The translations under genes were made by a program, and so were the position numbers. Below, piece after piece: positions 16,604 to 18,497 of a stretch of 18,497 bases of DNA. Below the pieces are notes generated by a model. It had not been told where the DNA came from. It saw only the letters and a program-made list of their open reading frames with translations, and did no database searches. Positions within the stretch are counted from its first letter, which is position 1, and each line of letters starts with the position of its first letter. Source of the DNA: CAYUJH01 sp964394585 (lineage in GTDB: Bacteria > Bacteroidota > Bacteroidia > Cytophagales > Flammeovirgaceae); contig CAYMYI010000086.1 in NCBI GenBank assembly GCA_964394585.1, forward strand, positions 1-18,497. The letters run 5' to 3'.

Positions 16604-16611
16604 CGAAACTA
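16604..16611 (-). promoter_or_regulatory. Candidate -7 box for the SDR gene
   Basis: The minus strand reads TAGTTTCG, one change from TAnnTTTG, 40 bases before the SDR ATG. No good -33 element was found. The 68-base gap to the preceding gene shows no terminator, so the SDR could also be read from the sigma operon upstream. Confidence 0.3.
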
Positions 16612-16631
16612 CCGAATGCAGCCCGATTGTT

Positions 16632-17267
16632 TTAAAACGAAATTGGAGTTCGGTTCAGTTGTTCTAATTGATAGATTGACTCTTGTAGTCCGCGTAAATG
16701 TTTCCCGAAGCAGCGTTTGTTCCACCAACGGGCAAAAATGGCACCTGCTGGCACCGCCACTGCTGTGTAAATCAGCATTGCTAACAAGATGCGATGGTCT
16801 GAAAAAATAGTTTCCAAGTTCCTCCCTTTTAGCACAAGAGAGAAGCACATACCGCCCACAGCCGCGAAAGGATACAAAAATATGTAGGTAACTTCCTCGA
16901 ACCGAAGCATGTGTTTAACTTGTGTGTAGTATGCCTTGAGCGTGGGTAATACCGAATTGGTATAGTCTACCTCTGCGTTTAGTTTTCTGTATTTAAGATA
17001 TAGGAAAAGCATAGGGATTACGAAAATGGATTCTATTATCCCCATTATCAGCAAAAATTCGGGATTGTTGTAGTCGAGCAGAAAAAGAGGAAGAAATCCG
17101 ATGGAAATCCCTGTTCCCCATTGCAACTTGCGCTTCATTTGCTTTTTCAACTTTGCAAGTTGGGTTTGCGAGTCTTTCTGTATGGCTTCCATAATCTGTT
17201 CTTTTGAAATTTGAATACGATCCAAAGACTCTTCAAACGAATTATTCCAGGCTTCGTGTAGGTTCAT
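16632..17267 (-). CDS. Four-helix membrane protein coupled to the ECF sigma factor
   Basis: A 211-residue protein of no family I can name. Residues 1-48 are cytoplasmic and charged. Hydrophobic segments lie at about 50-64, 69-92, 125-146 and 159-179, followed by a 30-residue tail containing LQESIYQLEQLNRTPISF. Its start codon overlaps the sigma-factor stop (ATGA at 17264-17267), which points to translational coupling and a joint function. An anti-sigma role is the natural guess. However, there is no HxxxCxxC zinc-binding motif and no periplasmic sensor domain, so it differs from the known ZAS and FecR-type anti-sigma factors. It may bind the sigma factor through its first 48 residues. Similar sigma-plus-membrane-protein pairs are common in Bacteroidota. 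Confidence 0.75.
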   Translation of the reverse strand: MNLHEAWNNSFEESLDRIQISKEQIMEAIQKDSQTQLAKLKKQMKRKLQWGTGISIGFLPLFLLDYNNPEFLLIMGIIESIFVIPMLFLYLKYRKLNAEVDYTNSVLPTLKAYYTQVKHMLRFEEVTYIFLYPFAAVGGMCFSLVLKGRNLETIFSDHRILLAMLIYTAVAVPAGAIFARWWNKRCFGKHLRGLQESIYQLEQLNRTPISF

Positions 17268-17749
17268 ATCGATACGGTTTCAAGCGTTTGGGTCAATTTC
17301 TTTTTAATGCGATGGAGTTTTACGTTTAGGTTGTTGGTAGAAGTACCGGTGATTTCAGCGATTTCCGGATTTCCATACCCTTCCAAATGGAGTGTAATAA
17401 TCATACGGTCGATTTCAGGTAGTTTCTTGATAGCATACAGCAACCAAGCTCGGTTATCGTTTGCGGTACGGTTATCATATATAGCATCCGTTTCTTGGTA
17501 ATCGAGCGTTTTCCCCCGCCGATCTGTTTTGCGGCGAAAGGTTAAAGTTGTGTTCAATGTTATTTTGTAAAGCCATGTGCTAAATTGCGAATCGCCCCGA
17601 AAACGTGGATAGGCTTTCCAAGCTTGTAATAACACTTCTTGGTGTAAATCCTTTCGGTCTTCGGCAGAATCGACGTACAGCGAAATTATCTTATGGATAA
17701 TGCCTGCGTGTTGCTGCACTTTCTCCACAAACAAATCTTGTAGTTCCAT
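17264..17749 (-). CDS. ECF-family RNA polymerase sigma factor
   Basis: A 161-residue alternative sigma factor that redirects RNA polymerase to a small set of promoters. Region 2 covers about 10-75, with the core-binding and -10 recognition stretch DRKDLHQEVLLQAWKAYPRF (31-50) and STWLYKITLN (57-66). Region 4 covers about 105-153, with LPEIDRMIITLHLEGYGNPE and the helix-turn-helix around EIAEITGTSTNNLNVKLHRI. Regions 1 and 3 are absent, as in all ECF factors. Length is normal. The next gene overlaps it by four bases and probably controls it. The SusC protein nearby lacks the sigma-signalling extension, so it is not the input. A short inverted repeat lies upstream at 17792-17807. Confidence 0.94.
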   Translation of the reverse strand: MELQDLFVEKVQQHAGIIHKIISLYVDSAEDRKDLHQEVLLQAWKAYPRFRGDSQFSTWLYKITLNTTLTFRRKTDRRGKTLDYQETDAIYDNRTANDNRAWLLYAIKKLPEIDRMIITLHLEGYGNPEIAEITGTSTNNLNVKLHRIKKKLTQTLETVSI

Positions 17750-17791
17750 TATGTATACGGCTGATTTCTAATTTTGAATGCTCACTGCGTT

Positions 17792-17807
17792 AGTAACGGA
17801 AGTTACT
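17792..17807. promoter_or_regulatory. Inverted repeat upstream of the sigma gene
   Basis: AGTAAC and GTTACT are perfect 6-base arms around GGAA, 42 bases before the sigma ATG. On the minus strand it gives AGTAAC-TTCC-GTTACT. ECF -35 elements often contain a G-A-AC or GTAAC core, so autoregulation is possible. It could equally be an operator for another regulator. Confidence 0.3.
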
Positions 17808-17866
17808 CAGAAATTACAGGAGTTCGCAAAAAAATCTTTTAAAGGAAAAACGAATCGTTCACTTTG

Positions 17867-17874
17867 TACTTTCG
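17867..17874 (+). promoter_or_regulatory. Candidate -7 box for the glycosyltransferase gene
   Basis: TACTTTCG differs from TAnnTTTG by one base and ends 34 bases before the ATG at 17909. No clear -33 box precedes it. The same TAnTTTCG variant appears before the SDR gene. Confidence 0.33.
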
Positions 17875-17908
17875 ATACACAAAACATGGTAACAAAATTA
17901 TAGCCGGT

Positions 17909-18497
17909 ATGCCTTCTTCACTACGCGTTTTACTTTGCAATTACTATTGGCCACCAAGCGGGGGACCAGCTGTGCAGCGTTGGCTCGATTTTGCGCGCTT
18001 GCTATTGCCTCATCAGATTACGCTTACCGTGGTTACGATTGCCCCTGCCGTAGCAACCTATCCGCTGCGCGACTTCACTCTTTTACAGAAGGTGCCAGAA
18101 GCCGTAAAAGTATACACTACCGATACCCAAGAGCTTTTTTGGCTCTATAAAAAATTAACCGGCCGACGTTCTGTAAAGCCCGTAGGACTTTCAGAAAGTA
18201 GCCAAAACGGATGGAAACAACAACTCGCCCAATTTGTACGGGGGAACGCTTTTTTGCCCGATCCGCGCCGAGGATGGAATCGCCACGCCTATCAAAAGGC
18301 AAGTGCATTACACAAGGCATCGCCCTTCGATGTTGTAATTACAGCCGGCCCCCCGCATTCTACACACCTGGTTGGCAAACGCTTAAAACAACGGTGGGGT
18401 ATCCCCTGGCTTGCCGACTTCCACGATGAGTGGACTACCCATTGGAATTTGAAGCAATTTTACCGAACGTGGTTGGCGCACCAATTCGACCGAGCTC
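17909..18497 (+). CDS. Glycosyltransferase, GT4 type, N-terminal part (cut by window edge)
   Basis: The frame opens at ATG 17909 and stays open for 196 codons to the window end, so the C-terminus is missing. The start MPSSLRVLLCNYYWPPSGGP is typical of the first strand and glycine loop of GT-B fold glycosyltransferases, family GT4 with a Glyco_transf_4 N-domain. A later stretch, DVVITAGPPHSTHLVGKRLK followed by WGIPWLADFHDEWT, matches the conserved second block of these enzymes (usually 'ADFRDPWT'). They move a sugar from a nucleotide donor onto lipid or polysaccharide acceptors in the cytoplasm, often for capsule, exopolysaccharide or LPS. Donor and acceptor sites lie mainly in the missing half, so specificity is unknown. 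It is divergent from the sigma gene. Confidence 0.88.
   Translation, partial: MPSSLRVLLCNYYWPPSGGPAVQRWLDFARLLLPHQITLTVVTIAPAVATYPLRDFTLLQKVPEAVKVYTTDTQELFWLYKKLTGRRSVKPVGLSESSQNGWKQQLAQFVRGNAFLPDPRRGWNRHAYQKASALHKASPFDVVITAGPPHSTHLVGKRLKQRWGIPWLADFHDEWTTHWNLKQFYRTWLAHQFDRA

Noticed and set aside
17886..17903. Five-codon open frame (MVTKL) before the glycosyltransferase
   Set aside because: Too short to judge, with no leader-peptide features such as repeated codons or an attenuator hairpin.

Overview
The window looks like ordinary chromosome of a Bacteroidota bacterium, most likely of the Cytophagales type. The main evidence is a SusC/SusD outer-membrane uptake pair, an Mrp ATPase of the Bacteroidota form, a 7TM-SpoIIE phosphatase built from 7TMR-DISM-like segments, A/T-rich starts with little Shine-Dalgarno signal, and several TAnnTTTG-like -7 boxes. 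No rRNA, tRNA, CRISPR array, insertion sequence, integrase or phage gene was seen. No gene-free gap exceeds about 280 bases. The genus cannot be told from this sequence alone.

Layout, left to right. (1) 155-1759 (+) is a seven-helix membrane protein with a coiled coil and a PP2C/SpoIIE phosphatase. (2) 1816-3225 (-) is a persulfide-dioxygenase-like metallo-beta-lactamase fused to two rhodanese domains, and 3337-4416 (-) is Mrp, the Fe-S carrier ATPase. Each is followed by its own hairpin terminator. (3) 4539-8860 (-) is a three-gene group: a secreted FecR-like protein, a membrane CHASE2 protein with no output domain, and a secreted WD40-caspase with an intact His/Cys dyad. This is the most interesting part of the window. 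(4) 9028-10992 (-) is a membrane-anchored GH3 glycosidase, divergent from 11269-15587 (+), a SusC TonB-dependent transporter and a SusD lipoprotein. Together they form a small glycan-uptake locus, and the 276-base divergent gap holds a 16-base palindrome. (5) 15700-16563 (-) is a short-chain dehydrogenase convergent with susD across a large nested hairpin. (6) 16632-17749 (-) is an ECF sigma factor overlapping a four-helix membrane protein. (7) 17909 to the right edge (+) is the start of a GT4-type glycosyltransferase cut by the window end.

How the genes may work together. GH3 and SusC/SusD plausibly release and import a glycan. The sigma factor and its membrane partner look like a translationally coupled signalling pair. 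The FecR-like, CHASE2 and caspase proteins all face or span the periplasm by prediction, so they could form an envelope-sensing protease module. That role is inference from domain content and order and is not established here. The persulfide dioxygenase and Mrp share a loose sulfur/Fe-S theme but are separated by a terminator.
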